The notes: generated from the sequence alone by a model not told the origin. A stretch of DNA of 64,000 bases from Algoriphagus aestuariicola (GCF_017254835.1 NZ_JAFKCW010000003.1:62001-126000), one strand, 5' to 3'. Positions 36,210-45,201 are shown, counted from the stretch's first letter. Program-made: numbers and translations.

Positions 36210-37001
36210 CTAAATACCCATTTCTTTAGCAATCATCTCCGCCAGATCCAGGACTTTGACTTCAGCTTCCCTATTCTTGTTTTTCACACCATCTGTCATC
36301 ATCGTCAGGCAAAATGGGCAACCTACTGCAATCGCCTGAGCTCCAGTAGCCAATGCCTCCTCCGTTCGCTCGACGTTGATGTCTTTGTTGCCCGGCTCCG
36401 GCTCCTTAAACATCTGAGCTCCTCCGGCCCCACAGCAGAGCCCCTTGGTTTTGCAACGCTTCATCTCGACGAGCTCCACGTCCAAAGCCCTGATCACTTC
36501 GCGGGGCGCCTCATATACATTGTTTGCCCGGCCTAGGTAGCAGGAGTCATGGAAGGTGATCTTCTTACCGCGAAACTCTCCCCCGCCCTGCAGCCTCACT
36601 TTCCCTTCATTGATCAGTTGCTGGAGAAACTGGGAATGATGAATCACTTCATAGCTTCCTCCCAAAGCAGGATACTCGTTTTTTATGGTATTGAAGCAAT
36701 GTGGACAGGCAGTCACTACCTTTTTCACCTCATAGGCATTCATCACCTGGATATTGGCCACAGCCTGCATCTGAAAAAGGAACTCGTTTCCAGCCCGTCT
36801 TGCTGGGTCTCCAGTACAAGTTTCCTCGGGGCCAAGCACGGCAAAACTTACTCCTACCTTATTCAGAATCTTCACGAAAGCCTGCGTGACGGCTTTGTAC
36901 CGCTCGTCAAATGAGCCGGCGCAGCCCACCCAAAAAAGGACTTCCGGAGCTTTACCGTTGGAGGCCATCTCGGCCATAGTCGGGACTTTATAGGTTGACA
37001 T
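36210..37001 (-). CDS. Heterodisulfide-reductase-like CCG-domain Fe-S protein
   Basis: A 263-residue cytoplasmic protein with two cysteine-rich CCG-type repeats: VTACPHCFNTIKNEYP with FHDSCYLGR, and GLCCGAGGAQMF. These bind a non-cubane Fe-S cluster in HdrB, GlpC and LldE/LutA relatives. It probably passes electrons with the membrane Fe-S protein encoded 145 bp upstream. The substrate partner is unknown; a lactate- or glycolate-type dehydrogenase role is one option, but no such catalytic subunit is nearby. Confidence 0.88.
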   Translation of the reverse strand: MSTYKVPTMAEMASNGKAPEVLFWVGCAGSFDERYKAVTQAFVKILNKVGVSFAVLGPEETCTGDPARRAGNEFLFQMQAVANIQVMNAYEVKKVVTACPHCFNTIKNEYPALGGSYEVIHHSQFLQQLINEGKVRLQGGGEFRGKKITFHDSCYLGRANNVYEAPREVIRALDVELVEMKRCKTKGLCCGAGGAQMFKEPEPGNKDINVERTEEALATGAQAIAVGCPFCLTMMTDGVKNKNREAEVKVLDLAEMIAKEMGI

Positions 37002-37146
37002 AGCTTTGAATTACGATTTTAGAATTAAGATTTACGAGGACTTGTTTGCTATTGAGGTCAAATCAATCAGCTAACCCAAGCCTTTTAAAACTACTTTTAA
37101 CTTTTGCGTTGCAAACTGTCATTGATAATTGGACACTAAAAACTGT
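37002..37146. other. Intergenic gap with decayed short repeats
   Basis: This 145-bp gap splits the Fe-S gene pair. It contains GATTTACGAGGA at 37030-37041, related to the inverted repeat near 2650, and runs such as ACTTTTAACTTTTGCG. No gene or terminator was seen. Confidence 0.5.
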
Positions 37147-38484
37147 TCACTGAGACTGCTCACTCTCTTTAACCTTATCCGCCCAGTTGAAACGGTCAGA
37201 AGGACTAAATTTCCAAGGAGAAAAGCTGGTTTCCATATTCTGGAACATCGCATTCCATTGTGATGGCGTGCCAGACTCCTCCATGGCTATGTAGCGCCTC
37301 ATCTGCAAGATGATCGACAAGGGATCGATGTTCACGGGACAAGCTTCCACGCAGGCATTGCAACTAGTACAGGCATTGAGCTCTTCTTTGGTGATGTAGT
37401 CGCCGAGCAGAGACTTTCCATCTTCGAGTCCCGGTCCTCCTGCGTCGATGCTTTTGCCCACTTCCTCAGCCCGGTCACGCACATCCATCATGATCTTTCG
37501 CGGAGAAAGGTTTTTGCCCGTGATATTGGCGGGGCATTCGGCAGTACATCTGCCACATTCTGTGCAGGAATAGGCATTCAAAACGCTAATCCATGAGAGG
37601 TCGTTGATATCTTTCGCACCAAACCGGCCAATCTCAGCCGGAGGATCAGCCTGATTTTCCACCGGAATACCAAGCATCATATTGACCTCGTTGGTCACCT
37701 CTGGCATGTTTTTCATCTCGCCCTTCGGCTTCAGATTGGAGTACCAAGTGTTAGGGAAAGCCAGAAAGATGTGCAAATGCTTGGAATAAGTGACATAGAT
37801 CGCAAAAGCCAAAATGCCTATAATATGAAACCACCAAGCGGCACGCTCTACAAAAACCAAAAAGCCGTCCGACAAACCTTCAAAAATCGGAAATAAGAAA
37901 TGGCTGAAAAACAGCGGACCGACGTCTATGTAATTTCCCACGCCTCTTTCGGCCAAGATCTGATCAGTTGCGTTCATCGTCAAGATAGCTAGCATCAGCA
38001 CGATTTCTATTACCAAGATCAGATTGGCATCGAGCGCAGGCCAACCTTTCAATTCCGGTTTATTGAGACGCCCTACCTTCAACACATTTCTCCGGATCAG
38101 AAAGGCAACACAGGAAATCAACACACCTACAGCCAAGAACTCAAAGAAATTCATCGCAACGGTATAGGCCCCGCCCAAGTAAGGGGCGAAAAGCCGGTGG
38201 GTGCCAAAGACTCCATCTAGGACAAACTCCAAAACCTCTAGGTTGATCACCAAAAAGCCAACGTAAATCAGAAGATGCAAAAGGGCTGGAATCACACGCT
38301 TAAACATCTTCTGCTGGCCAAAGGCTACCAAAGCCATTGTTTTCCAACGAAGCTCGGGCTGGTCGTTTCGGGTTTCTGGTTTTCCCAAGAGGATGTTTCT
38401 CCTGAGAAATTTGATCCGTTTACCCAAAATATAACCCGCCGCTCCCAAAATCAGCACAAACGCGAGTTGATATAAAATGCTCAT
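37147..38484 (-). CDS. Membrane-bound 4Fe-4S dicluster protein
   Basis: A 445-residue integral membrane electron carrier. It has about six membrane segments in the first 240 residues, including an N-terminal one (about 3-20), and then a cytoplasmic ferredoxin-like part with two 4Fe-4S motifs, CTECGRCTAECP and CTSCNACVEACP. A NarI/HdrE-like cytochrome b or quinone-interacting role is likely. With the CCG-domain protein it forms a quinone-linked redox pair common in this phylum. Its physiological donor is not identified here. Confidence 0.88.
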   Translation of the reverse strand: MSILYQLAFVLILGAAGYILGKRIKFLRRNILLGKPETRNDQPELRWKTMALVAFGQQKMFKRVIPALLHLLIYVGFLVINLEVLEFVLDGVFGTHRLFAPYLGGAYTVAMNFFEFLAVGVLISCVAFLIRRNVLKVGRLNKPELKGWPALDANLILVIEIVLMLAILTMNATDQILAERGVGNYIDVGPLFFSHFLFPIFEGLSDGFLVFVERAAWWFHIIGILAFAIYVTYSKHLHIFLAFPNTWYSNLKPKGEMKNMPEVTNEVNMMLGIPVENQADPPAEIGRFGAKDINDLSWISVLNAYSCTECGRCTAECPANITGKNLSPRKIMMDVRDRAEEVGKSIDAGGPGLEDGKSLLGDYITKEELNACTSCNACVEACPVNIDPLSIILQMRRYIAMEESGTPSQWNAMFQNMETSFSPWKFSPSDRFNWADKVKESEQSQ

Positions 38485-38539
38485 AGTGATCAGATTAGCT
38501 TGTTTCTCGTTTTTTTAGCCTTATTTTTTCCGAAAAGGA

Positions 38540-38570
38540 TTTGTATCAAATACTCAAATTTCTACCTTTG
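38540..38570 (+). promoter_or_regulatory. tRNA-Phe promoter
   Basis: TTTG at 38540-38543, a 19-bp spacer and TACCTTTG at 38563-38570 give an exact Bacteroidota consensus about 17 bp before the tRNA. Confidence 0.85.
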
Positions 38571-38586
38571 CATCACTTTACGAGTC

Positions 38587-38659
38587 GGTGATATAGCTCA
38601 GTTGGTAGAGCATCGGACTGAAAATCCGTGAGTCGGTGGTTCGAGTCCACTTATCACCA
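38587..38659 (+). tRNA. tRNA-Phe (anticodon GAA)
   Basis: Acceptor stem GGTGATA/TATCACC pairs perfectly. The anticodon loop is CTGAAAA with GAA at 38620-38622, and the T loop is TTCGAGT. The outermost anticodon-stem pair is T opposite T (27:43). CCA is not encoded. Confidence 0.96.
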
Positions 38660-38662
38660 CCC

Positions 38663-38693
38663 TCCCGATCCACCCGGATCGGGATTTTTTTTT
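38663..38693 (+). terminator. tRNA-Phe terminator
   Basis: A 9-bp perfect stem (TCCCGATCC at 38663-38671, partner 38676-38684), loop ACCC, and a long T run. Confidence 0.92.
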
Positions 38694-38927
38694 GCCCTTT
38701 TTTCTGATTTATCAAGTCCAAAAGCAATTTTTCCATACCTGCAAAATAGAAAATAGTCTGCATGCATACTATTTATTGGTTCAAATTTAAATTGAATCTA
38801 TTGCAAAAATCCCCTTTAAGTTTATTCTATCCCTTTCAGAATAAGGCGCTTTAGGCTTGGGAAAATATTTTCGCGATTTTTCGCACTGAAGTGTAACATT
38901 TCCGCCACTTCTGCATCATCTACTTAA

Positions 38928-39419
38928 ATGAATTCATTTTTCGAAACGCACATCTGGCCGATGCGGGGTAGACTATATAGACTGGTCTACCTTTGGATCA
39001 AAGACCAATCCCTCGCCGAGGATGCGCTCCAGAATGTATTCGAAAAATCAGTGGAGCGTCAAAAGGAACTCCAAGCGCACCCCAACCTGATGGGGTGGAT
39101 GGTAACAAGCCTGAAAAACGAGGTGTTGATACACCACCGAAAGAACATCCGGCTGAAAGGGCTTGAAGAGCTGAACGAACCGGTGGCGACGCAGTCCGAC
39201 GCGCTGGAATCTGCCGAATCGCACAGGCTTATCTTCGATTTGGTGGACGGCCTACCGGAAAAGCAAAGAGAAATCTTCCACTTACGCGAAATCGAGGAAA
39301 TGAGCTACGAAGAAATCGCCCAACATATGGAAATCAGCATTGACCAGGTAAAAGTGAATCTCCATCGCGCAAGGAAGACGCTCAGGGAAAAATTGATCAA
39401 CCAAGGAATAACCAGATGA
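38928..39419 (+). CDS. ECF-type RNA polymerase sigma factor
   Basis: An alternative sigma-70 factor of 163 residues containing only region 2 (about 8-75, with DQSLAEDALQNVFEK) and region 4 (about 105-155, with LPEKQREIFHLREIEEMSYEEIA as the helix-turn-helix start). It is followed by a membrane protein whose ATG overlaps its TGA stop (ATGA), the expected place for the anti-sigma factor. It probably responds to an envelope signal through that partner. Confidence 0.93.
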   Translation: MNSFFETHIWPMRGRLYRLVYLWIKDQSLAEDALQNVFEKSVERQKELQAHPNLMGWMVTSLKNEVLIHHRKNIRLKGLEELNEPVATQSDALESAESHRLIFDLVDGLPEKQREIFHLREIEEMSYEEIAQHMEISIDQVKVNLHRARKTLREKLINQGITR

Positions 39420-39847
39420 AACCACGGATAGAAGAACTATTGGATAAATACTGGGAGGGAGAAACTTCCCTGAACGAGGAAAGAGAACTTCGAAGTCTCA
39501 TCACAAAAGCTGATGGTTATGAGAAGGAAAAAGAGCTCTTTCAGGCACTTGGACAGTTTCGAGCCTTGGAGCCTTCGGGCTTGCTCATTCCAAAGAAAGG
39601 CAAGCAACGCTGGCTGCCGCTGGGATTGCGCTGGGCGGCTTCTATCACGCTCTTGGTCGGAGCGTATTGGGGATGGGCGACATACGAACAAATGCAGGCC
39701 GAAGAAAGGGCTTACCGAGAGGTAATGGAAGCCTTAGCACTGATCCAAACCAACCTCTCCAAAGGACAAAAGCAGTTGGATCACCTCAACGATCTCAAAT
39801 ACCTGAACACAACCAATCAGCTATTTCAGCTGAATACAAGCAACTGA
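39416..39847 (+). CDS. Putative membrane anti-sigma factor
   Basis: A 143-residue protein with an N-terminal cytoplasmic region (IEELLDKYWEGETSLNEERELR) of the kind seen in Bacteroidota anti-sigma factors that lack a zinc site, one membrane segment at about 70-88, and a coiled extracytoplasmic tail (QMQAEERAYREVMEAL). Position and overlap with the sigma gene are the main evidence for its role. It ends 3 bp before the first DUF4252 gene. Confidence 0.8.
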   Translation: MKPRIEELLDKYWEGETSLNEERELRSLITKADGYEKEKELFQALGQFRALEPSGLLIPKKGKQRWLPLGLRWAASITLLVGAYWGWATYEQMQAEERAYREVMEALALIQTNLSKGQKQLDHLNDLKYLNTTNQLFQLNTSN

Positions 39848-39850
39848 ACT

Positions 39851-40387
39851 ATGAAAAAGATCATACTGCTCATCTTCTTCCTCACCTCCTTCTCCGCACT
39901 TTCATTAGGCCAGGACGACGCTATACAGAGGTTTTTCTCCAAATACATGGAGGACGATCGCTTTTCAAGGGTTTATATTTCCCCTAAGATGATGCAGATG
40001 GCCGGGGGCTTTCTGAAAAACAACGCAGGCGGAGATGCGGATGCGGAGGAGCTCGGCAAGCTGATATCCAAAATCAAAGGAATCCGAATTTTGTCCACAG
40101 AAGAGCTGGACGGACTCCCCCTCTTCAAAGAAGCCATGACCACGCTAAATAAAAACCAATACGAAGACCTGATGGATGTAAAGGACAAGGGCTCCAACCT
40201 GAAGTTTATGGTGAGGGAGGAAGGCGGACTGGTCAAGGAGCTCACAATGATTTCAGGCGATTCCAAATCCTTTACGCTTCTCTCCATGCTGGGAAGCTTT
40301 ACCTACGAAGACCTCAATCTCTTGGCCGAAAAAACCGACCTCCCGGGCATGGACATGTATGGGAAGGGATCCAAAGACCCCAAATAA
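39851..40387 (+). CDS. Secreted DUF4252 protein
   Basis: A 178-residue exported protein with a signal peptide (MKKIILLIFFLTSFSALSLG) and a DUF4252 core with FFSKYMEDDRFSRVYISPKM and a late SLLSMLGSFTYEDLNLLA. DUF4252 genes are regularly found next to ECF sigma genes in this phylum, but the function is unknown. It is the third gene of the operon and is followed by a smaller paralogue. Confidence 0.85.
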   Translation: MKKIILLIFFLTSFSALSLGQDDAIQRFFSKYMEDDRFSRVYISPKMMQMAGGFLKNNAGGDADAEELGKLISKIKGIRILSTEELDGLPLFKEAMTTLNKNQYEDLMDVKDKGSNLKFMVREEGGLVKELTMISGDSKSFTLLSMLGSFTYEDLNLLAEKTDLPGMDMYGKGSKDPK

Positions 40388-40441
40388 ACCCCAATAGTTT
40401 GACACACAATTTTGAAAACTAAACCTATAACCCATTCAAAC

Positions 40442-40921
40442 ATGAAAAAGCTACTCCTATCTCTTGCCGTTTTCGCAGCAGCCCTAGCAGCCCATGCACA
40501 AAGCAACAGTGTCGCCGCACTTAAAGACAAGTACAAAACCGAGGAAGATTTCTTCCATCTTGAGCTTGGCGGCAACTTTATGAATTTCGCCGAAGGCTTC
40601 AAAGTCGATATCGACAAAGACGACATGGCCGCTGTCGCCAAATCAGTGGAAAAGCTGAACTTCTTCACCCTCCCAGATGGACCCAATTCCTTTGCCGAAT
40701 TCAAAGCCTTACAAAAAGGTCTTGAAAAGGAAAGGTACGAGCTCTTGATGGAAGCATCAGAGGGAAAAGGCGGCGTGATGGTTTACTCCAAGGGAGCAAA
40801 AATCATCTCCGATTTGGTCATTTTGGTAGGGGATGAAAAAGAAGGAGACTTGATGGTCATAGAGCTGAAAGGAAAATTCACCCAAGAATCCTTGGACAAG
40901 GCTACTTCACACTTGAATTAA
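40442..40921 (+). CDS. Secreted DUF4252 protein, second copy
   Basis: A 159-residue exported protein, paralogous to the previous one. It has a signal peptide (MKKLLLSLAVFAAALAAHAQ), then DKYKTEEDFFHLELGG and, near the end, VIELKGKFTQESLDKA. An upstream in-frame start at 40412 would put ten polar residues before the signal peptide, so 40442 is preferred. It closes the sigma operon and is followed by a strong terminator. Confidence 0.85.
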   Translation: MKKLLLSLAVFAAALAAHAQSNSVAALKDKYKTEEDFFHLELGGNFMNFAEGFKVDIDKDDMAAVAKSVEKLNFFTLPDGPNSFAEFKALQKGLEKERYELLMEASEGKGGVMVYSKGAKIISDLVILVGDEKEGDLMVIELKGKFTQESLDKATSHLN

Positions 40922-40956
40922 GAGTTTCCAGACCCCTCATTTTCTAATTAAAACTG

Positions 40957-40983
40957 AAAAAGCCCAAAATCTGGGCTTTTTCT
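40957..40983 (+). terminator. Terminator of the ECF sigma operon
   Basis: A 10-bp perfect stem (AAAAAGCCCA at 40957-40966, partner 40972-40981), loop AAATC, then T residues. Confidence 0.9.
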
Positions 40984-41232
40984 CGTTTGGGTAGAAAAAA
41001 TTTATCTTCTTTCCTAAACCTCTACAATCGATTGCGAAATCGGAAAAACCAGACTTAAAATATTTTTTAAATTTCGTTTTATAAAGATTAATCAAAATTA
41101 TATTCCGTTTTTTTGATTCTTATCCACACGAAAAAGCTTTCGCAATCGATAGCGAAGCTAAATTATTATATTTTCAATAATTCATTCATTTTATTAATGA
41201 ATACTAAATTTTTGTAAAGTTTTTTTGAAACA
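40984..41232. other. AT-rich gene-free stretch with two LacI-type palindromes
   Basis: No gene is seen here. Two sites, at about 41022-41040 and 41138-41157, are near matches to the palindrome TTTCGCAATCGATTGCGAAA. The right part of the first (ATCGATTGCGAAA at 41027-41039) is the exact reverse complement of the left part of the second (41138-41150). A central CG flanked by symmetric arms is typical of LacI-family operators. They lie upstream of the promoter at 41233-41263. Confidence 0.5.
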
Positions 41233-41263
41233 TTTGCAATTAAGGTTTCGTGTAGTAACTTTG
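41233..41263 (+). promoter_or_regulatory. Bacteroidota consensus promoter
   Basis: TTTG at 41233-41236, a 19-bp spacer and TAACTTTG at 41256-41263. The predicted leader to the next gene is about 110 nt, which is long for this window. Confidence 0.75.
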
Positions 41264-41381
41264 TAATGTAATTCGAATTGCATCGATAACCCTGTAACCC
41301 AAAATGTCCCCCCCGATAGAATCAGTCTATCCTGCGGTTACAAAAAAAATCTAGAAACCTATTTTAAACCAACTACTTAAA

Positions 41382-41951
41382 ATGAAAAAATTACTCTCAA
41401 TGCTTTTTGTTGCGGGGATCGCAACTGGAGCTTTTGCAAAAAACGACGAGAAAGCTGTAGAAATCAGACAAACTGAACCAGCTAAAGTTATGGTGGCCGT
41501 GCCTAATGCACCTGAAGGAACCTTGACTGTAAAGATCACTGACGCTGATGATCGCTTGGTACTGCGTGACAGAATCACCAAAACCGAAGCTTTCGCTAAG
41601 CGCTATGATCTCAACGCACTTCCAGTAGGAAACTACTCTATCGAAGTATCTGACGCAAACGGAACTCTGAGAACCGCTACCTTCAGCACTGAGGCAGTAG
41701 TGAAGCCAGTGGTGTACACTCGAGTGACTGAGATGGGCAATGACCAATACAGACTCCTGGTTTCCAATCTGGAAGCTAAAGACGTGACCGTACAAATCTT
41801 CGACGGAGACAAGCTGATCCACACTGAAGCCATCGACAATCCACAAGGCCTGCATAAAATCTACACGATCACCAAGCCAAACTTCCCGGATGCGATCAGC
41901 TTCAAGGTGACCACTGCTAGCGGTTTCGAAGCCTACGCTTCTTCCAAGTAA
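41382..41951 (+). CDS. Secreted protein of unknown function with Ig-like strands
   Basis: A 189-residue exported protein (signal peptide MKKLLSMLFVAGIATGAFAK). The mature part looks like two tandem small beta-sandwiches: one ends with LNALPVGNYSIEVSDANG and the second with AISFKVTTASGFEAYASSK. LPVGNYSIEV resembles the T9SS sorting-domain or DUF3244 fold, but the C-terminus lacks the usual ending. Codon use is even and the promoter is close to consensus, suggesting strong expression. Its function is unknown. Confidence 0.8.
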   Translation: MKKLLSMLFVAGIATGAFAKNDEKAVEIRQTEPAKVMVAVPNAPEGTLTVKITDADDRLVLRDRITKTEAFAKRYDLNALPVGNYSIEVSDANGTLRTATFSTEAVVKPVVYTRVTEMGNDQYRLLVSNLEAKDVTVQIFDGDKLIHTEAIDNPQGLHKIYTITKPNFPDAISFKVTTASGFEAYASSK

Positions 41952-41976
41952 TTAAACCAACTGTTTAGAAATACAC

Positions 41977-42013
41977 CCCTGCTGAGGCGACTTGGCAGGG
42001 ATTTATTTTTTTC
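41977..42013 (+). terminator. Terminator after the secreted protein gene
   Basis: CCCTGC at 41977-41982 pairs with GCAGGG at 41995-42000 and is followed by a T-rich run. Confidence 0.6.
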
Positions 42014-42081
42014 CTCGATTTAAATCAATAAATTAGTTTCATTCGCTTTTTTCCGTAAATCCAACAATAAACCAGAAAATA

Positions 42082-42471
42082 ATGAATGCTACTTTTCCCT
42101 CTTTTGCCAATTCACTTGGCCTCGCATCAAAAACAGCTTTTGCAACCCTCGCAATCATACTCTTTAGCTATGCTTTGACAACTCCTGCAGTAAAAGCCCA
42201 AACAGCCCCTCCCCCAACCGAACCGAAAGTCCGGGGACAAATCGTTGACAAAAACGACAAACCAATACCTGGTGCTGCGATATTGGTAAAAGGACAAACC
42301 ACCGGGACCGCAAGCGATGCGAACGGCTTTTTTGAGTTGAATCTTGGCAAGTTCACAGACAGAGATCTGACCTTGGTAATCAATTTCATCAACTACTCCA
42401 AAAAAGAGGTTGAGATCCCCTGGAAAAAACTTCCAAAAGACTTTGGCCAAATAAGGCTATCCGAGGACTGA
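42082..42471 (+). CDS. Small exported protein with a carboxypeptidase-regulatory-like domain
   Basis: A 129-residue protein. A long hydrophobic N-terminal segment (about 15-38, ending TPAVKAQ) acts as a signal peptide, and the rest is a single CarboxypepD_reg-like domain starting VRGQIVDKNDKPIPGAAILV with GTASDANGFFELNL. This domain is usually the plug-proximal part of SusC/TonB-dependent receptors; here it stands alone without barrel or plug. It may be a free-standing adaptor or a remnant, but its ends look complete. Confidence 0.8.
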   Translation: MNATFPSFANSLGLASKTAFATLAIILFSYALTTPAVKAQTAPPPTEPKVRGQIVDKNDKPIPGAAILVKGQTTGTASDANGFFELNLGKFTDRDLTLVINFINYSKKEVEIPWKKLPKDFGQIRLSED

Positions 42472-42523
42472 TATAGGGAAAAGAAAACTCCAAGCTCCTT
42501 CTCAAAAACTTGCCTGGCGATCG

Positions 42524-42557
42524 AAAAAAGTAACCCTTGAGGATCACTCCCCAAGGG
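42524..42557 (-). terminator. clpB terminator
   Basis: Imperfect stem between 42534-42542 and 42549-42557 (core CCCTTG/CAAGGG) with a T run on the minus strand. Confidence 0.6.
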
Positions 42558-42582
42558 CTTCTGGTTTGATATAGCCGAATGT

Positions 42583-45201
42583 TTAAATATCCGCCGTCTC
42601 TACGTTTTTGAAATACACCTGCTTGTCCACATCCAGATCGACCAAGACAGCCGAGTCGTTTTTGATATATCCGGACAAGATTTGCTTAGATAGCTCATTC
42701 AGGATCAAACGCTGCATAGTCCGCTTTAGCGGTCTCGCCCCAAACTGCGCATCAAAGCCCACCTCCCCAAGGTAGTCCAACACTTCTGTAGTTGCCTCGA
42801 TGTCGATATTTGCCTCGGCAAGCCGCTTCTGGATCTCCTTCCATTGGATATCGACGATTCGACGCGTGATCTGCTTACTCAGCGGTTCAAACATGATCGT
42901 CTCGTCAATTCGGTTGAGAAACTCCGGCCTCACAGACTTTTTCAAGAGGTCATAGACTTCAGTTTTGGTTTTCTCCAAAACCACCTCCTTGTTCCACTCT
43001 TCCATCTCAGCAAAGCGCTCCTGGATCAGGTGCGAGCCGATATTGGTCGTTAGAATGATGATCGTGTTCTTGAAGTTGGCGATTCGGCCTTTGTTGTCCG
43101 TCAGACGTCCGTCGTCCAAAACCTGTAACAGGATGTTGAAGACATCGGGATGCGCCTTTTCGATCTCATCCAGCAGCACGACTGAGTAAGGCTTTCTCCT
43201 CACTGCCTCAGTTAGTTGTCCGCCTTCGTCGTAGCCCACGTAGCCTGGAGGTGCTCCCACGAGTCGGCTGACTGCATGTCGCTCCTGATACTCGGACATA
43301 TCGATCCGCACCATGGCGTTTTCATCGTTGAAGAGGTATTCGGCAAGTGCTTTCGCCAATTCCGTCTTACCAACCCCGGTGGTACCCATGAAGATAAAGC
43401 TACCGATCGGACGCTTGGGATCCTGAAGGCCTGCGCGACTTCTGCGAACCGCATCGGAAAGCGCTGCGATGGCTTCTTTCTGGCCGGCTACCCGCTTGCC
43501 CAGTTCCTCTTCCAAATGCAAGAGCTTTTCCCGCTCAGATTGGATCATCTTTGACAGGGGAATTCCAGTCCACTTGGAGACGACCGCGGCGATGTCCTCT
43601 TGGTCCACTTCTTCCTTCAGAAGAGGCGAACCAGCCTGCATCTCGTCCAATTGACTCTTGAAAGATTCGAGTTTTTTCTCGGCTTCGACGATTTTTCCAT
43701 ATCGGATTTCGGCGACTTTGCCAAAATCACCCGCCCGCTCGGCCTGCTCAGCCTCGAGCTTCAGCTTGTCGATGGCTTCCTTTTCGTTTCGAATCCCTAC
43801 GATTACAGCCTTTTCGCTCTCCCATTTTGCCTTTACATTTTGACGTTTTTCGGAAAGCTCGGCAATCTCCTTGCTAAGGACGGTCTCCTTATCGCGATTA
43901 TTTTCCCTACGAATAGCCTCCCGCTCGATCTCCAGCTGCATGATCCGCCGATTGAGTTCGTCGAGTTCTTGTGGCAAGGAATCGATCTCCATCCGCAACT
44001 TTGCAGCAGCTTCGTCCATGAGGTCTATAGCTTTGTCAGGCAAGAAACGATCAGAGATATAGCGCTGCGAGAGCTCGACAGCTGCGATGACCGCGTCATC
44101 CTTGATCCGCACCCCATGGTGGAGTTCGTACTTGTCTTTGATCCCACGAAGGATCGAGATTGCGTCGGCCGCATCAGGTTCGTCCACAATGACCGCTTGG
44201 AATCTACGCTCAAGCGCTTTGTCCTTCTCGATATACTTCTGGTATTCCTTCAGTGTGGTCGCGCCGATGGCATGCAATTCCCCCCGAGCCAAAGCAGGTT
44301 TGAGCAGGTTGGCGGCGTCCATGGCACCTTCTCCTCCACCGCCTGCACCGATCAGCGTGTGAATCTCATCGATAAAGAGAATAATCTCGCCTTCGGCATC
44401 GGTCACCTCTTTGATCACCGCTTTAAGTCTCTCCTCAAACTCGCCTTTGTACTTTGCGCCCGCGACAAGTAGTCCCATATCCAGGGATATCAAGGTCTTG
44501 GATTTGAGATTTTCGGGTACGTCACCGGAAACAATCCTTTGCGCGAGGCCCTCTACGATAGCAGTTTTGCCGACCCCAGGCTCTCCGAGCAGGATAGGAT
44601 TATTCTTTGTCCGCCTCGCCAAAATCTGCAAGACGCGCCTGATCTCCTCATCCCGGCCGATGACCGGATCGATCTTGCCTTTTTTGGCTAAATCGTTCAG
44701 GTTTTTGGAGTATTTCTCCAGCGCCCTGTATTTGCTTTCTGCGTTTTGGTCTGTCACTTTGTTTCCTTTTCTAAGTTCCTTAATTGCTTCTATAAGAGGC
44801 TTTTCGGCCAAACCTTGATTCTTCAGCAGCTGCGAGATAGCATCGCTTCCCGCCAAGATGGCCAAGAGCAAATGCTCAACCGCTACAAATTCATCCCCGA
44901 ACGTCTTGAGGTATTCTTTCGCTTTTGCCAAGACTTGGTTGGCGGCTCCAGATAAATAAGGTTGTTGATTTGCACCGCTTACTTTTGGAAGTTTGGCCAG
45001 CTCCTGATCGAGCTTTTGATCGATGAGCTGTTTGCTTGTTCCCAGCTTTTTGAAGAGAAAATCGGTGACATTTTCGTCTTCCGAAAGGATGCCCTTCAAG
45101 AGATGGGCCGTTTCTATTGCAGGAGTTCCCGAAGCCGTCGCGAGCTCCACGGCCTTTTGGATAGCCTCCTGCGATTTGATAGTAAATTGGTTAAAGTCCA
45201 T
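42583..45201 (-). CDS. clpB: Chaperone ClpB (protein disaggregase)
   Basis: An Hsp100 AAA+ disaggregase of 872 residues that works with DnaK, DnaJ and GrpE to pull proteins from aggregates. Order: Clp N domain (about 1-145), first AAA+ with [15 protein letters not shown], the long coiled-coil M domain (about 400-525), and second AAA+ with [19 protein letters not shown]. The M domain and full length separate it from ClpA and ClpC. It forms a unit by itself. TACCCTTG on the minus strand at 45252-45259 is a weak candidate for its -7 box. Confidence 0.97.
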   Translation of the reverse strand: MDFNQFTIKSQEAIQKAVELATASGTPAIETAHLLKGILSEDENVTDFLFKKLGTSKQLIDQKLDQELAKLPKVSGANQQPYLSGAANQVLAKAKEYLKTFGDEFVAVEHLLLAILAGSDAISQLLKNQGLAEKPLIEAIKELRKGNKVTDQNAESKYRALEKYSKNLNDLAKKGKIDPVIGRDEEIRRVLQILARRTKNNPILLGEPGVGKTAIVEGLAQRIVSGDVPENLKSKTLISLDMGLLVAGAKYKGEFEERLKAVIKEVTDAEGEIILFIDEIHTLIGAGGGGEGAMDAANLLKPALARGELHAIGATTLKEYQKYIEKDKALERRFQAVIVDEPDAADAISILRGIKDKYELHHGVRIKDDAVIAAVELSQRYISDRFLPDKAIDLMDEAAAKLRMEIDSLPQELDELNRRIMQLEIEREAIRRENNRDKETVLSKEIAELSEKRQNVKAKWESEKAVIVGIRNEKEAIDKLKLEAEQAERAGDFGKVAEIRYGKIVEAEKKLESFKSQLDEMQAGSPLLKEEVDQEDIAAVVSKWTGIPLSKMIQSEREKLLHLEEELGKRVAGQKEAIAALSDAVRRSRAGLQDPKRPIGSFIFMGTTGVGKTELAKALAEYLFNDENAMVRIDMSEYQERHAVSRLVGAPPGYVGYDEGGQLTEAVRRKPYSVVLLDEIEKAHPDVFNILLQVLDDGRLTDNKGRIANFKNTIIILTTNIGSHLIQERFAEMEEWNKEVVLEKTKTEVYDLLKKSVRPEFLNRIDETIMFEPLSKQITRRIVDIQWKEIQKRLAEANIDIEATTEVLDYLGEVGFDAQFGARPLKRTMQRLILNELSKQILSGYIKNDSAVLVDLDVDKQVYFKNVETADI

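Noticed and set aside
41977-42013. Possible attenuator linked to the gene at 42082
   Set aside because: The hairpin follows directly after the stop codon of the preceding gene and has a T run, so an ordinary terminator is the simpler reading.
43600-44472. 290-codon open frame opposite clpB
   Set aside because: Antisense to an intact, highly conserved clpB. No recognisable motif and no promoter or terminator of its own.
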